The notes beneath the pieces were generated by a model, which searched no databases, was not told the DNA's origin, and saw only the letters and a list, made by a program, of their open reading frames with translations. 42,101 nt of DNA, taken from Nemertoderma westbladi (taxonomy: Eukaryota > Xenacoelomorpha > Nemertodermatida > Nemertodermatidae). The translations under genes and the position numbers were made by a program. Positions 28,706-42,101 of the stretch are shown in pieces (position 1 is the stretch's first letter; every line of letters starts with the position of its first letter). The stretch spans positions 1 to 42,101 of the forward strand of contig JAUCBJ010002694.1 of assembly GCA_032718475.1 (NCBI GenBank). Reading direction: 5' to 3'.

Positions 28706-28825
28706 ATCGTTCTTTAGCTCATCGACTTGGTTAGTTAGGTTTGTATTTAAATCTTTTACTTGGTCACTCAACCCATTAATATTTTCTTTCAACTCTGTTA
28801 CATTCTGTTCTTCCAACTCTGTAAC
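28706..28825 (-). CDS. Possible coiled-coil exon or relic
   Basis: The minus strand encodes ~40 residues with a clear heptad pattern (VTELEEQNVTELKENINGL, then SDQVKDLNTNLTNQVDELKND). It is preceded by TTTCCTAACAG, a good acceptor, with an in-frame TAA immediately upstream, and followed by GTTAGT, a possible donor. Alternatively it is a relic of the coiled-coil part of a transposon ORF. The parent gene is not recognised and no partner exon was found. Confidence 0.35.
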
Positions 28826-29279
28826 CTGTTAGGAAATATTTTTATTTGAAATTATTGTTTTTTAAATTCTGTAAATCCTTTGCACACACTGATCAGTGGG
28901 TGAGGGGGGGGGGGGGCCACGAACATAACGTCTTCAACACAACTAACATATACAGACTGATAAACTACTGAAATCATCATTCTAAAACTACTCACTTATG
29001 AACTATCAATACTACTTATTTAAACTACAAAAAGGGAACATACTGTATGTGAGTGTTACACTTGTACTGATGAAATAGCGACTGCCATTGTAACAAAAAC
29101 TTTATATACTGCGGTTGACACTATTGTACTGTAGTGAAAAACCTATACTGTATGGTAGAGTGTGGGGGTGTGAGATCCGGTAAGAGGGCCAGCCAATGGA
29201 ATTGTAAATGTTTTTTAATTACGAATTCAACTCAACTTGTCACCCACCACTTACAATATCTACAATCTATCTTACAATA
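28826..29279. other. Non-coding spacer
   Basis: AT-rich DNA with a G run near 28,904-28,916. No gene could be supported. Confidence 0.5.
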
Positions 29280-29825
29280 TCTGTGGGGTGTTGGTGGACA
29301 GGAGCGGAACCCACGGCCTCAGCTGTCTCCATAATTATGGAAAATACACTCGTCATGCTGAGGCCAATGACATAATACACCGAGCCCTCTCATCAGCAGG
29401 TGTTTCCTCCACACTAGAGCCCCGCGGCCTAGCCATAGATGGCAAGAAACCAACGGAGTGACTTTGGGCCCCTGGTCTTCAGGCCGCCCACTAGTGTGGG
29501 ACTACACCTGTCGTGATACGTTGGCCCCAACGTATCTACCAGCCACATCCCAGGAAGCTGGAACAGCAGCAACCATGGCCGAATCAACCAAAGGCACTAA
29601 GTATGCAGCCCTGCAACACGACTATATATTCCGTAGCATTGCGACAGAAACCCTGGAACCGGTAGGAGTCGAAGGCACTGAAACACTTCGCGAAATAGGG
29701 CGCAGGATCAGCAATCGGACAGGGGAACCCCATTCCACTGCATGCATACCTGTTGCAACGCCTTTCAATAGCCACCATCCGAGGGAATGCAGTAGCAGTT
29801 CTTGGCACCTTCCCCAGTCAGGCTA
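29280..29825 (+). pseudogene. Frameshifted C-terminal fragment of a non-LTR retrotransposon ORF2
   Basis: Recognisable blocks are GVLVDRSGTHGLSC, HAEANDIIHRALSSAGVSSTLEPRGLA (frame ending 29,461), then MTLGPWSSGRPLVWDYTCRDTLAPTYLPATS, AALQHDYIFRSIATETLEPVG and IGRRISNRTGEP (frame starting 29,458). The family C-terminus continues in another frame near 29,750-29,825 (LQRLSIATIRGNA-like). At least two frameshifts interrupt it, about 29,452 (one base lost) and about 29,745. The K-P-D-G...W-D-x-T pattern typical of this domain suggests a PD-(D/E)XK-type nuclease fold; that assignment is my inference. The polymerase part is absent. Confidence 0.75.
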
Positions 29826-30836
29826 GGTTGGACGAGGTCTTCCTTATCTGAAACGTCCTTCACTCCGTCACCACTCCGTCTATCCTTCTTTACCACCACC
29901 TAGTCTCTTAATCTCTATTCTTGTCCCCACCGAGCCAATCAGTCAGTCTCCGGTCGCCATTCTCATTGTAATTCTTCTGTGTAATCGTTTATTTATTCTA
30001 CCCCTTGGTAGAATTATTATATGTTCTGTTTACACTTAATACTATAATTCAATATATATTAATCGAATTTTCATTAATTGTAATTTTGCTATAGTAAGTT
30101 TTAAATCTATCTTATCTCAACTTAACAATTGTTTGTTTACGTCTTAATTTAGAAAGCTCAAATATACAACCACTAATTTAAGATAAATAATATATAAGAT
30201 AATATCTATGAAATCGCATGGAATTAATTTTAGCAAATAATTATGTTACAAATGAAAGGCGATAGATGAGAAATAGCTACAAATTCGAAAATGGCACTGT
30301 GCCGCCTTTATGAGGGGTAGTATTTAAGTACTAATGTCTACTTTATATAAGTATGTTTGGTACGAGAAGAAAATAAGACTTGGTCCGATCATATTTACTG
30401 GGAAGAATAATATTATTGATTTTAATTTATTCACAACTTTTTCCTTCCAGTCCAATCTGAGTAAATCTGAGTTTAATGTTGAAAATGTGCTATTCGATGC
30501 TGTGGATCTGGATATAAAATAATAATAATAATTTAAATAACTAATATACTTACATTAATACCTCTACATTGTCCATCATTTGCCTGTAATAATAAATAAA
30601 TTATATATAGCTATTGCTGAAAGAATAATACATTTATTTAGTAAATCAATAATAATTATTAAGCATTGATATGGTATTGTTTTTAAGTGGTTAAGCTATT
30701 GAGTGTTATCATCTCAAATATTACTGTCCAGTATTTGGTAGTTATTTTTTTGACCCCTTTTTTTGCTCTTCCAGACTGTGATTCACACAGTAAGCGAATA
30801 GAACATTGAATAAAATCCAATAATAACTATTTACAG
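29826..30836. other. AT-rich non-coding spacer
   Basis: No gene, RNA or structured repeat could be supported. The short open frame at 30,334-30,522 has no recognisable content. Confidence 0.5.
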
Positions 30837-30977
30837 TACATACTTGTGTGTAAAGTAGCACTTTACAGTGTGATGATCCGAGTGGCTTTGTTACACGAAC
30901 GTATGTTAGTAAGTGAGTGAAAATAAAGTCACGAGGATCAGAACACTGTAAAGTACTTTGCACCAAGTATGTATGTA
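30837..30977. mobile_element. Imperfect hairpin (MITE-like), arms ~58 bp
   Basis: The left arm starts TACATACTTG (30,837) and shares CTTTACAGTGT, TGATCC and the CGAGTG/CGTGAC region with the reverse complement of the right arm, which ends near 30,977. The loop is about 20-25 bases. The arms have diverged and no gene is present. It looks like a small foldback insertion. Confidence 0.6.
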
Positions 30978-31830
30978 GTTCTATTCCAAAATTGTAACAT
31001 TACGAAATGATTTTACATATACATCATAACTTACAGTATAAGTGATAGAAACTGCACCAATTATATTAGTTGCTGTATAAATAAATGTAAAAGTGACATA
31101 AATTATGTTATAAATAAGTTAGCTTATATTTATGGTGGCGTTTGGAGCCATGTTATAATATAATAATATAGCTAGGCCCTACTGGTTATTAATAGCTACT
31201 GTATACCCCGCCCCGCCTCCTGCAGTATCTGGCTGTCAGGCAAATTTCCACCTATTGATTACTGTATGTACGTGGTAACCATTGACGCCGTAACATTACA
31301 GCTCGCCGTGATTGGTTACTACTGTAAATAAACATGGGACATTACAACACTGCAACACCCACTACAATACTAATTATACAGGCCAATACAATGCTGTAAT
31401 GTCCTCTAAGGTTGTAAAGTGCTGACTAACAACAACATGCTGTTAATACTAACGGCGTTGAGTAAAGTTACAATCTTGTAGGAAAGGAGCAGGTTACAGA
31501 GGCGGGTTTTCCTAACAAAAACAATAAACGGTCACTTTTTCTAAACAAAAAAATATTGGCAGTGTTGATCTTGATATGGTAGATTAGACATAGGCTGTAG
31601 GTATGGTATAACATATATCACAAAAGTCATGATCAATCATAATTACAACAGAAATCAAGACAGCTGGTTAATGCTGCACTGCACAGTACAGTACCGTAAA
31701 CTACTCTGCTTCCGCATCATTAACTATGACTCAGCATCAGCACCACACAACACCAACCAAATTCCGCACGCCTATAATGAGGCGTTACCTATCAGCCTAT
31801 AGGCCTACTATAATGTAATACCGGCGTATG
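30978..31830. other. Non-coding spacer with one dispersed 22-bp motif
   Basis: No gene is supported. The 22 bases at 31,483-31,504 (AAAGGAGCAGGTTACAGAGG...) equal the reverse complement of 18,954-18,975, so both belong to a dispersed repeat. Confidence 0.5.
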
Positions 31831-34800
31831 AACTATACTACCGTTGTAGTAGCTGCACTACCGTAGAATCTACACTACCGTTGTAGTAGCTGCACTACCG
31901 TAGAAACTACACTACCGTTGTAGTAGCTGTACTACCGTATAAATTATACTACCGTTGTAGTAGCTGCACTACCGTAGAATCTATACTACCGTTGTAGTAA
32001 CTGCACTACCGTATAAACTATACTACCGTTGTAGTAGCTGCACTACTGTAGAAACTATACTACCGTTGTAGTAGCTGTACTACCGTATAAACTACACTAC
32101 CGTTGTAGTAGCTGCACTACCGTAGAATCTATACTACCGTTGTAGTAGCTGCACTACCGTAGAATCTATACTACCGTTGTAGTAGCTGCACTACCGTATA
32201 AACTATACTACCGTTGTAGTAGCTGTACTACCGTATAAACTATACTACCGTTGTAGTAGCTGCTCTACCATAGAAACTACACTACCGTTGTAGTAGCTGT
32301 ACTACCGTAGAATCTATACTACCGTTGTAGTAGCTGCACTACCGTAGAAACTATACTACCGTTGTAGTAGCTGCACTACCGTATAAACTATACTACCGTT
32401 GTAGTAGCTGCACTACCGTAGAATCTATACTACCGTTGTAGTAGCTGTACTACCGTATAAACTACACTACCGTTGTAGTAGCTGCACTACCGTAGAAACT
32501 ATACTGCCGTTGTAGTAGCTGCACCACCGTTGTAGTAGCTGCACTACCGTAGAAACTATACTAACGTTGTAGTAGCTGCACTACTGTAGAAACTATACTA
32601 CCGTTGTAGTAGCTGCACTACCGTACAAACTATACTACCGTTGTAGTAGCTGCACTACCGTAGAAACTACACTACCGTTGTAGTAGCTGCACTACCGTAT
32701 AAACTATACTACCGTTGTAGTAGCTGCACTACCGTAGAATCTATAATAACGTTGTAGTAGCTGCACTGCCGTTGTATTAGCTGCACTACCGTAGAAACTA
32801 CACTACCGTTGTAGTAGCTGCACTACCGTAGAAACTATACTACCGTTGTAGTAGCTGCACTACCGTAGAAACTACACTACCGTTGTCGTAACTGCACTAC
32901 CGTATAAACTATACTACCGTTGTAGTAGCTGCACTACAGTAGAAACTATACTACCGTTGTAGTAGCTGCACTACCGTAGAAACTATACTACCGTTGTATT
33001 AGCTGCACTACCGTAGAAACTACACTACCGCTGTAGTAGCTGCACTACCGTAGAAACTATACTACCGTTGTAGTAGCTGCACTACCGTAGAAACTATACT
33101 ACCGTTGTAGTAGCTGTACTACCGTATAAACTACACTACCGTTGTAGTAGCTGCACTACCGTAGAAACTATACTACCGTTGTAGTAGCTGCACTATCATA
33201 GAAACTACACTACCGTTGTAGTAGCTGCACTACCGTATAAACTACACTACCGTTGTAGTAGCTGCACTACCGTAGAAACTATACTACCGTTGTAGTAGCT
33301 GCACTACCGTATAAACTACACTACCGTTGTAGTAGCTGCACTACCATAGAAACTACACTACCGTTGTAGTAGCTGCACTACCGTAGAAACTACACTACCG
33401 TTGTAGTAGCTGCACTACTGTAGAAACTACACTACCGTTGTAGTAGCTGCACTACAGTAGAAACTATACTACCGTTGTAGTAGCTGCACTACCGTAGAAA
33501 CTACACTACCGTTGTAGTAGCTGCACTACCGTAGAAACTACACTACCGTTGTCGTAGCTGCACTACCGTAGAAACTACACTACCGTTGTAGTAGCTGCAC
33601 TACCGTAGAAACTATACTACCGTTGTAGTAGCTGCACTACAGTAGAAACTATACTACCGTTGTAGTAGCTGCACTACCGTAGAAACTATACTACCGTTGT
33701 ATTAGCTGCACTACCGTAGAAACTACACTACCGCTGTAGTAGCTGCACTACCGTAGAAACTATACTACCGTTGTAGTAGCTGCACTACCGTAGAAACTAT
33801 ACTACCGTTGTAGTAGCTGCACTACCGTTATATTAGCTGCACTACCGTAGAAACTATACTACCGTTGTAGTAGCTGCACTACCGTATAAACTATACTACC
33901 GTTGTAGTAGCTGCACTACCGTAGAAACTACATTACCGTTGTAGTAGCTGCACTACCGTATAAACTATACTACCGTTGTAGTAGCTGCACTACCGTAGAA
34001 TCTATAATACCGTTGTAGTAGCTGCACTGCCGTTGTATTAGCTGCACTAGCGTAGAAACTACACTACCGTTGTAGTAGCTGCACTACCGTAGAAACTATA
34101 CTACCGTTGTAGTAGCTGCACTGCCGTTGTATTAGCTGCACTACCGTAGAAACTACACTACCGTTGTAGTAGCTGCACTACCGTAGAAACTATACTACCG
34201 TTGTAGTAGCTGCACTACCGTAGAAACTACACTACCGTTGTAGTAACTGCACTACCGTAGAAACTATACTACCGTTGTAGTAGCTGCACTACAGTAGAAA
34301 CTATACTACCGTTGTAGTAGCTGCACTACCGTAGAAACTATACTACCGTTGTATTAGCTGCACTACCGTAGAAACTACACTACCGCTGTAGTAGCTGCAC
34401 TACCGTAGAAACTATACTACCGTTGTAGTAGCTGCACTACCGTAGAAACTATACTACCGTTGTAGTAGCTGCACTACCGTTGTATTAGCTGCACTACCGT
34501 AGAAACTATACTACCGTTGTAGTAGCTGCACTACCGTATAAACTATACTACCGTTGTAGTAGCTGCACTACCGTAGAAACTACACTACCGTTGTAGTAGC
34601 TGCACTACCGTATAAACTATACTACCGTTGTAGTAGCTGCACTACCGTAGAATCTATAATACCGTTGTAGTAGCTGCACTGCCGTTGTATTAGCTGCACT
34701 ACCGTAGAAACTACACTACCGTTGTAGTAGCTGCACTACCGTAGAAACTACACTACCGTTGTCGTAACTGCACTACCGTATAAACTATACTACCGTTGTA

Positions 34801-37800
34801 GTAGCTGCACTACAGTAGAAACTATACTACCGTTGTAGTAGCTGCACTACCGTAGAAACTATACTACCGTTGTATTAGCTGCACTACCGTAGAAACTACA
34901 CTACCGCTGTAGTAGCTGCACTACCGTAGAAACTATACTACCGTTGTAGTAGCTGCACTACCGTAGAAACTATACTACCGTTGTAGTAGCTGTACTACCG
35001 TATAAACTACACTACCGTTGTAGTAGCTGCACTACCGTAGAAACTATACTACCGTTGCAGTAGCTGCACTACCATAGAAACTACACTACCGTTGTAGTAG
35101 CTGCACTACCGTATAAACTACACTACCGTTGTAGTAGCTGCACTACCGTAGAAACTATACTACCGTTGTAGTAGCTGCACTACCGTATAAACTACACTAC
35201 CGTTGTAGTAGCTGCACTACCATAGAAACTACACTACCGTTGTAGTAGCTGCACTACCGTAGAAACTACACTACCGTTGTAGTAGCTGCACTACCATAGA
35301 AACTACACTACCGTTGTAGTAGCTGCACTACCGTATAAACTACACTACCGTTGTAGTAGCTGCACTACCATAGAAACTACACTACCGTTGTAGTAGCTGC
35401 ACTACCGTAGAAACTACACTACCGTTGTAGTAGCTGCACTACTGTAGAAACTACACTACCGTTGTAGTAGCTGCACTACAGTAGAAACTATACTACCGTT
35501 GTAGTAGCTGCACTACCGTAGAAACTACACTACCGTTGTAGTAGCTGCACTACCGTAGAAACTACACTACCGTTGTCGTAGCTGCACTACCGTAGAAACT
35601 ACACTAACGTTGTAGTAGCTGCACTACCGTAGAAACTATACTACCGTTGTAGTAGCTGCACTACAGTAGAAACTATACTACCGTTGTAGTAGCTGCACTA
35701 CCGTAGAAACTATACTACCGTTGTATTAGCTGCACTACCATAGAAACTACACTACCGCTGTAGTAGCTGCACTACCGTAGAAACTATACTACCGTTGTAG
35801 TAGCTGCACTACCGTAGAAACTATACTACCGTTGTAGTAGCTGCACTACCGTTATATTAGCTGCACTACCGTAGAAACTATACTACCGTTGTAGTAGCTG
35901 CACTACCGTATAAACTATACTACCGTTGTAGTAGCTGCACTACCGTATAAACTATACTACCGTTGTAGTAGCTGCACTACCGTAGAAACTACACTACCGT
36001 TGTAGTAGCTGCACTACCGTAGAAACTACACTACCGTTGTCGTAGCTGCACTACCGTAGAAACTACACTACCGTTGTAGTAGCTGCACTACCGTAGAAAC
36101 TATACTACCGTTGTAGTAGCTGCACTACAGTAGAAACTATACTACCGTTGTAGTAGCTGCACTACCGTAGAAACTATACTACCGTTGTATTAGCTGCACT
36201 ACCGTAGAAACTACACTACCGCTGTAGTAGCTGCACTACCGTAGAAACTATACTACCGTTGTAGTAGCTGCACTACCGTAGAAACTATACTACCGTTGTA
36301 GTAGCTGCACTACCGTTATATTAGCTGCACTACCGTAGAAACTATACTACCGTTGTAGTAGCTGCACTACCGTATAAACTATACTACCGTTGTAGTAGCT
36401 GCACTACCGTAGAAACTACACTACCGTTGTAGTAGCTGCACTACCGTATAAACTATACTACCATTGTAGTAGCTGCACTACCGTAGAATCTATAATACCG
36501 TTGTAGTAGCTGCACTGCCGTTGTATTAGCTGCACTACCGTAGAAACTACACTACCGTTGTAGTAGCTGCACTACCGTAGAAACTATACTAGCGTTGTAG
36601 TAGCTGCACTACCGTAGAAACTACACTACCGTTGTAGTAGCTGCACTACCGTAGAAACTATACTACCGTTGTAGTAGCTGCACTACCGTAGAAACTATAC
36701 TACCGTTGTATTAGCTGCACTACCGTAGAAACTACACTACCGCTGTAGTAGCTGCACTACCGTAGAAACTATACTACCGTTGTAGTAGCTGCACTACCGT
36801 AGAAACTATACTACCGTTGTATTAGCTGCACTACCGTAGAAACTACACTACCGCTGTAGTAGCTGCACTACCGTAGAAACTATACTACCGTTGTAGTAGC
36901 TGCACTACCGTAGAAACTATACTACCGTTGTAGTAGCTGCACTACCGTTGTATTAGCTGCACTACCGTAGAAACTATACTACCGTTGTAGTAGCTGCACT
37001 ACCGTATAAACTATACTACCGTTGTAGTAGCTGCACTACCGTAGAAACTACACTACCGTTGTAGTAGCTGCACTACCGTATAAACTATACTACCGTTGTA
37101 GTAGCTGCACTACCGTAGAAACTACACTACCGTTGTCGTAACTGCACTACCGTATAAACTATACTACCGTTGTAGTAGCTGCACTACAGTAGAAACTATA
37201 CTACCGTTGTAGTAGCTGCACTACCGTAGAAACTATACTACCGTTGTATTAGCTGCACTACCGTAGAAACTACACTACCGCTGTAGTAGCTGCACTACCG
37301 TAGAAACTATACTACCGTTGTAGTAGCTGCACTACCGTAGAAACTATACTACCGTTGTAGTAGCTGTACTACCGTATAAACTACACTACCGTTGTAGTAG
37401 CTGCACTACCGTAGAAACTATACTACCGTTGTAGTAGCTGCACTACCATAGAAACTACACTACCGTTGTAGTAGCTGCACTACCGTATAAACTACACTAC
37501 CGTTGTAGTAGCTGCACTACCGTAGAAACTATACTACCGTTGTAGTAGCTGCACTACCGTATACACTACACTACCGTTGTAGTAGCTGCACTACCATAGA
37601 AACTACACTACCGTTGTAGTAGCTGCACTACCGTAGAAACTACACTACCGTTGTAGTAGCTGCACTACCATAGAAACTACACTACCGTTGTAGTAGCTGC
37701 ACTACCGTATAAACTACACTACCGTTGTAGTAGCTGCACTACCATAGAAACTACACTACCGTTGTAGTAGCTGCACTACCGTAGAAACTACACTACCGTT

Positions 37801-40800
37801 GTAGTAGCTGCACTACTGTAGAAACTACACTACCGTTGTAGTAGCTGCACTACAGTAGAAACTATACTACCGTTGTAGTAGCTGCACTACCGTAGAAACT
37901 ACACTACCGTTGTAGTAGCTGCACTACCGTAGAAACTACACTACCGTTGTCGTAGCTGCACTACCGTAGAAACTACACTAACGTTGTAGTAGCTGCACTA
38001 CCGTAGAAACTATACTACCGTTGTAGTAGCTGCACTACAGTAGAAACTATACTACCGTTGTAGTAGCTGCACTACCGTAGAAACTATACTACCGTTGTAT
38101 TAGCTGCACTACCATAGAAACTACACTACCGCTGTAGTAGCTGCACTACCGTAGAAACTATACTACCGTTGTAGTAGCTGCACTACCGTAGAAACTATAC
38201 TACCGTTGTAGTAGCTGCACTACCGTTATATTAGCTGCACTACCGTAGAAACTATACTACCGTTGTAGTAGCTGCACTACCGTATAAACTATACTACCGT
38301 TGTAGTAGCTGCACTACCGTATAAACTATACTACCGTTGTAGTAGCTGCACTACCGTAGAAACTACACTACCGTTGTAGTAGCTGCACTACCGTAGAAAC
38401 TACACTACCGTTGTCGTAGCTGCACTACCGTAGAAACTACACTACCGTTGTAGTAGCTGCACTACCGTAGAAACTATACTACCGTTGTAGTAGCTGCACT
38501 ACAGTAGAAACTATACTACCGTTGTAGTAGCTGCACTACCGTAGAAACTATACTACCGTTGTATTAGCTGCACTACCGTAGAAACTACACTACCGCTGTA
38601 GTAGCTGCACTACCGTAGAAACTATACTACCGTTGTAGTAGCTGCACTACCGTAGAAACTATACTACCGTTGTAGTAGCTGCACTACCGTTATATTAGCT
38701 GCACTACCGTAGAAACTATACTACCGTTGTAGTAGCTGCACTACCGTATAAACTATACTACCGTTGTAGTAGCTGCACTACCGTAGAAACTACACTACCG
38801 TTGTAGTAGCTGCACTACCGTATAAACTATACTACCGTTGTAGTAGCTGCACTACCGTAGAATCTATAATACCGTTGTAGTAGCTGCACTGCCGTTGTAT
38901 TAGCTGCACTACCGTAGAAACTACACTACCGTTGTAGTAGCTGCACTACCGTAGAAACTATACTAGCGTTGTAGTAGCTGCACTACCGTAGAAACTACAC
39001 TACCGTTGTAGTAGCTGCACTACCGTAGAAACTATACTACCGTTGTAGTAGCTGCACTACCGTAGAAACTATACTACCGTTGTAGTAGCTGCACTACCGT
39101 TGTATTAGCTGCACTACCGTAGAAACTATACTACCGTTGTAGTAGCTGCACTACCGTATAAACTATACTACCGTTGTAGTAGCTGCACTACCGTAGAAAC
39201 TACACTACCGTTGTAGTAGCTGCACTACCGTATAAACTATACTACCGTTGTAGTAGCTGCACTACCGTAGAATCTATAATACCGTTGTAGTAGCTGCACT
39301 GCCGTTGTATTAGCTGCACTAGCGTAGAAACTACACTACCGTTGTAGTAGCTGCACTACCGTAGAAACTATACTACCGTTGTAGTAGCTGCACTACCGTT
39401 GTAGTAGCTGCACTACCGTAGAAACTATACTACCGTTGTAGTAGCTGCACTACCGTAGAATCTATAATACCGTTGTAGTAGCTGCACTGCCGTTGTAGTA
39501 GCTGCACTGCCGTTGTAGTAGCTGCACTACCGTTGTAGTAGCTGCACTACCGTAGAAACTATACTACCGTTGTAGTAGCTGCACTACCGTAGAAACTATA
39601 CTACCGTTGTAGTAGCTGCACTGCCGTTGTATTAGCTGCACTACCGTAGAAACTACACTACCGTTGTAGTAGCTGCACTACCGTAGAAACTATACTACCG
39701 TTGTAGTAGCTGCACTACCGTAGAAACTATACTACCGTTGTATTAGCTGCACTACCGTAGAAACTACACTACCGCTGTAGTAGCTGCACTACCGTAGAAA
39801 CTATACTACCGTTGTAGTAGCTGCACTACCGTAGAAACTATACTACCGTTGTAGTAGCTGCACTACCGTTGTATTAGCTGCACTACCGTAGAAACTATAC
39901 TACCGTTGTAGTAGCTGCACTACCGTATAAACTATACTACCGTTGTAGTAGCTGCACTACCGTAGAAACTACACTACCGTTGTAGTAGCTGCACTACCGT
40001 ATAAACTATACTACCGTTGTAGTAGCTGCACTACCGTAGAATCTATAATACCGTTGTAGTAGCTGCACTGCCGTTGTATTAGCTGCACTACCGTAGAAAC
40101 TACACTACCGTTGTAGTAGCTGCACTACCGTAGAAACTATACTACCGTTGTAGTAGCTGCACTACCGTAGAAACTACACTACCGTTGTCGTAACTGCACT
40201 ACCGTATAAACTATACTACCGTTGTAGTAGCTGCACTACCGTATAAACTACACTACCGTTGTAGTAGCTGCACTACCGTAGAAACTATACTACCGTTGTA
40301 GTAGCTGCACTACCATAGAAACTACACTACCGTTGTAGTAGCTGCACTACCGTATAAACTACACTACCGTTGTAGTAGCTGCACTACCGTAGAAACTATA
40401 CTACCGTTGTAGTAGCTTCACTACCGTATAAACTACACTACCGTTGTAGTAGCTGCACTACCATAGAAACTACACTACCGTTGTAGTAGCTGCACTACCG
40501 TAGAAACTACACTAAGCTGCACTACCATAGAAACTACACTACCGTTGTAGTAGCTGCACTACCGTATAAACTACACTACCGTTGTAGTAGCTGCACTACC
40601 ATAGAAACTACACTACCGTTGTAGTAGCTGCACTACCGTAGAAACTACACTACCGTTGTAGTAGCTGCACTACTGTAGAAACTACACTACCGTTGTAGTA
40701 GCTGCACTACAGTAGAAACTATACTACCGTTGTAGTAGCTGCACTACCGTAGAAACTACACTACCGTTGTAGTAGCTGCACTACCGTAGAAACTACACTA

Positions 40801-41058
40801 CCGTTGTCGTAGCTGCACTACCGTAGAAACTACACTACCGTTGTAGTAGCTGCACTACCGTAGAAACTATACTACCGTTGTAGTAGCTGCACTACAGTAG
40901 AAACTATACTACCGTTGTAGTAGCTGCACTACCGTAGAAACTATACTACCGTTGTATTAGCTGCACTACCGTAGAAACTACACTACCGCTGTAGTAGCTG
41001 CACTACCGTAGAAACTATACTACCGTTGTAGTAGCTGCACTACCGTTATATTAGCTGC
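31831..41058. repeat. 37-bp satellite array (9.2 kb) with higher-order structure
   Basis: Roughly 245 units made of two sub-blocks: ACTACCGTTGTAGTAGCTGC (20 bp) and ACTACCGTAGAAACTAT or a variant (17 bp). Variants include GTCGTAG, TATTAGC, ACTACAGTAG, ACTACCATAG and TATAAAC; some units lack the 17-bp sub-block. The unit is rich in dyads: ACTAC-CGTT-GTAGT, GTAGT-AGCTGC-ACTAC and CTAC-C-GTAG. Rare variants recur exactly 2,374 bp apart (34,761/37,135; 35,601/37,975; 35,851/38,225; 36,315/38,689), showing a higher-order duplication. As 37 is not a multiple of three, no long frame results. Confidence 0.97.
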
Positions 41059-42101
41059 TGTTGATGACCTACTCATTGTTGTTATATCTTTTGTCCTAAC
41101 CCAACCATATGACTCTCCCCACATCATTTACCCTGTTATTATGCGTTGTCCTAACTATAGTTATATAAAGATAGGCCCATACATTCTATGTTATCTTTTA
41201 TAAGTGCGCTACATTATTATATGGATAGAGACTGATTGGCTCACATGCAATGTTTGTTTATCTCATATGTACTTTCCTGTGGGTTTATATTGCCTTACAT
41301 ATTTCCTATATGATATAGCGGCTGTTATAGCTAGTTATCTGACAGTGACACTGAAGCGTTAGGGAAGCACAGCCGGTTTCAGTATGTTTAGAGTTGGATC
41401 TTTCATTAATGTATTAACATCATAACAATTAAGATTACTGATTAAACCACATAAATCTACTTATCAACATTATTGCAATTATCATTATTATTAACGTTAC
41501 CGTATACATTAACATAGTGCATTAATTATATTCATCTTGTTATCTTAGTGTAATTTAGAAATGCTATTGAGATTATATTGACTATTATTATTATATTTCA
41601 TTTATATTTATACATGTTCTTTTAGCTAAGGTTAGATGCTTACATACATATGACAAATGACACAACTCAAAGGTCCATCCTGTTTCGTTTATTGATTTAG
41701 TTTATAAACATATCAACGACCGAGTTGTGCGTTGATATTTTTAATACATTAGATAGTTCCAGCTGGTTTTATTCTGGGTACCTTAAATGTACTTACATGT
41801 AGGAATAACGTTATTGTAAACGGGTTGGAAAATTATCTGGATGTAAAGGTGCTTCCTTATTTGTGCTTCAGTTTAGTGTCACTGTCATTTGTTTGACAAA
41901 GTGTTGGTACCGACCGTTTTGGTCTTTGGTACAACGTCAAACGTGGTCAGGCTATCCATTGTTATTAATTATTACATTGGGTAGGCTTTACTGATCAAGT
42001 TTATAGACTAACAATTATTGTCTGTCTATATGTACTTACGGTATATGCATTTAGGCTTTCAGTTTGTATCTGCCTTACTGCCTATCTGTATCTGTATACC
42101 G
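41059..42101. other. AT-rich non-coding end of window
   Basis: Unique-looking AT-rich DNA after the satellite. Both strands were checked and no gene, RNA or repeat could be supported. Confidence 0.5.

Overview
The window is animal nuclear DNA. It has spliced coding sequence with GT-AG introns, a fibrinogen-related secreted protein, an RNA polymerase I transcription factor, non-LTR retrotransposon remains, tRNA-derived SINE-like sequences and several satellites. AT-rich spacers, many AGGCCTA-type motifs and a fibrinogen-domain gene suggest a marine invertebrate, perhaps an invertebrate deuterostome. The sequence alone does not fix the species. There are no operons or bacterial features.

Layout. 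1-2,110: part of a foldback element ('element A') whose arms enclose a hexanucleotide array. 2,583-2,845: a tRNA-derived SINE with a 12-bp target-site duplication. 3,001-4,092: a single-exon fibrinogen-related protein. 5,560-6,927: a 5'-truncated non-LTR retrotransposon. 9,268-11,782: a two-exon gene for the TAF1B/Rrn7 subunit of the Pol I selectivity factor; its stop codon lies inside a 20-bp minisatellite that runs to 12,692. 13,748-17,871: a 30-bp satellite. 17,901-18,454: a large palindrome with two outward-facing tRNA-like Pol III units. 18,888-20,285: small inverted-repeat elements. 21,580-28,150: a 6.6-kb foldback transposon ('element B'). 28,307-29,825: two decayed retrotransposon fragments and a possible coiled-coil exon. 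31,831-41,058: a 9.2-kb, 37-bp satellite with a 2,374-bp higher-order period. Most of the rest is featureless AT-rich DNA.

The most interesting object is element B. Its long inverted arms end in AGTAGTAGGG, and each end carries a hairpin-forming palindrome; the right one is a perfect 117-bp inverted repeat. The arms hold a tRNA-like Pol III unit with a T-run terminator and CTCF-like core motifs in convergent orientation. Inside the arms are two inverted arrays of a 22-bp palindromic repeat. Between the arrays is one gene, for a protein with a zinc-finger-like N-terminus, a long acidic 9-residue repeat and four exact 28-residue coiled-coil repeats. Element A has homologous arms but a CCACAG array where B has its palindromic arrays and gene. 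This suggests a foldback family with exchangeable cores. No transposase, integrase or polymerase gene is visible, so B looks non-autonomous or of an unknown kind. That the protein binds the palindromic array is only a hypothesis.
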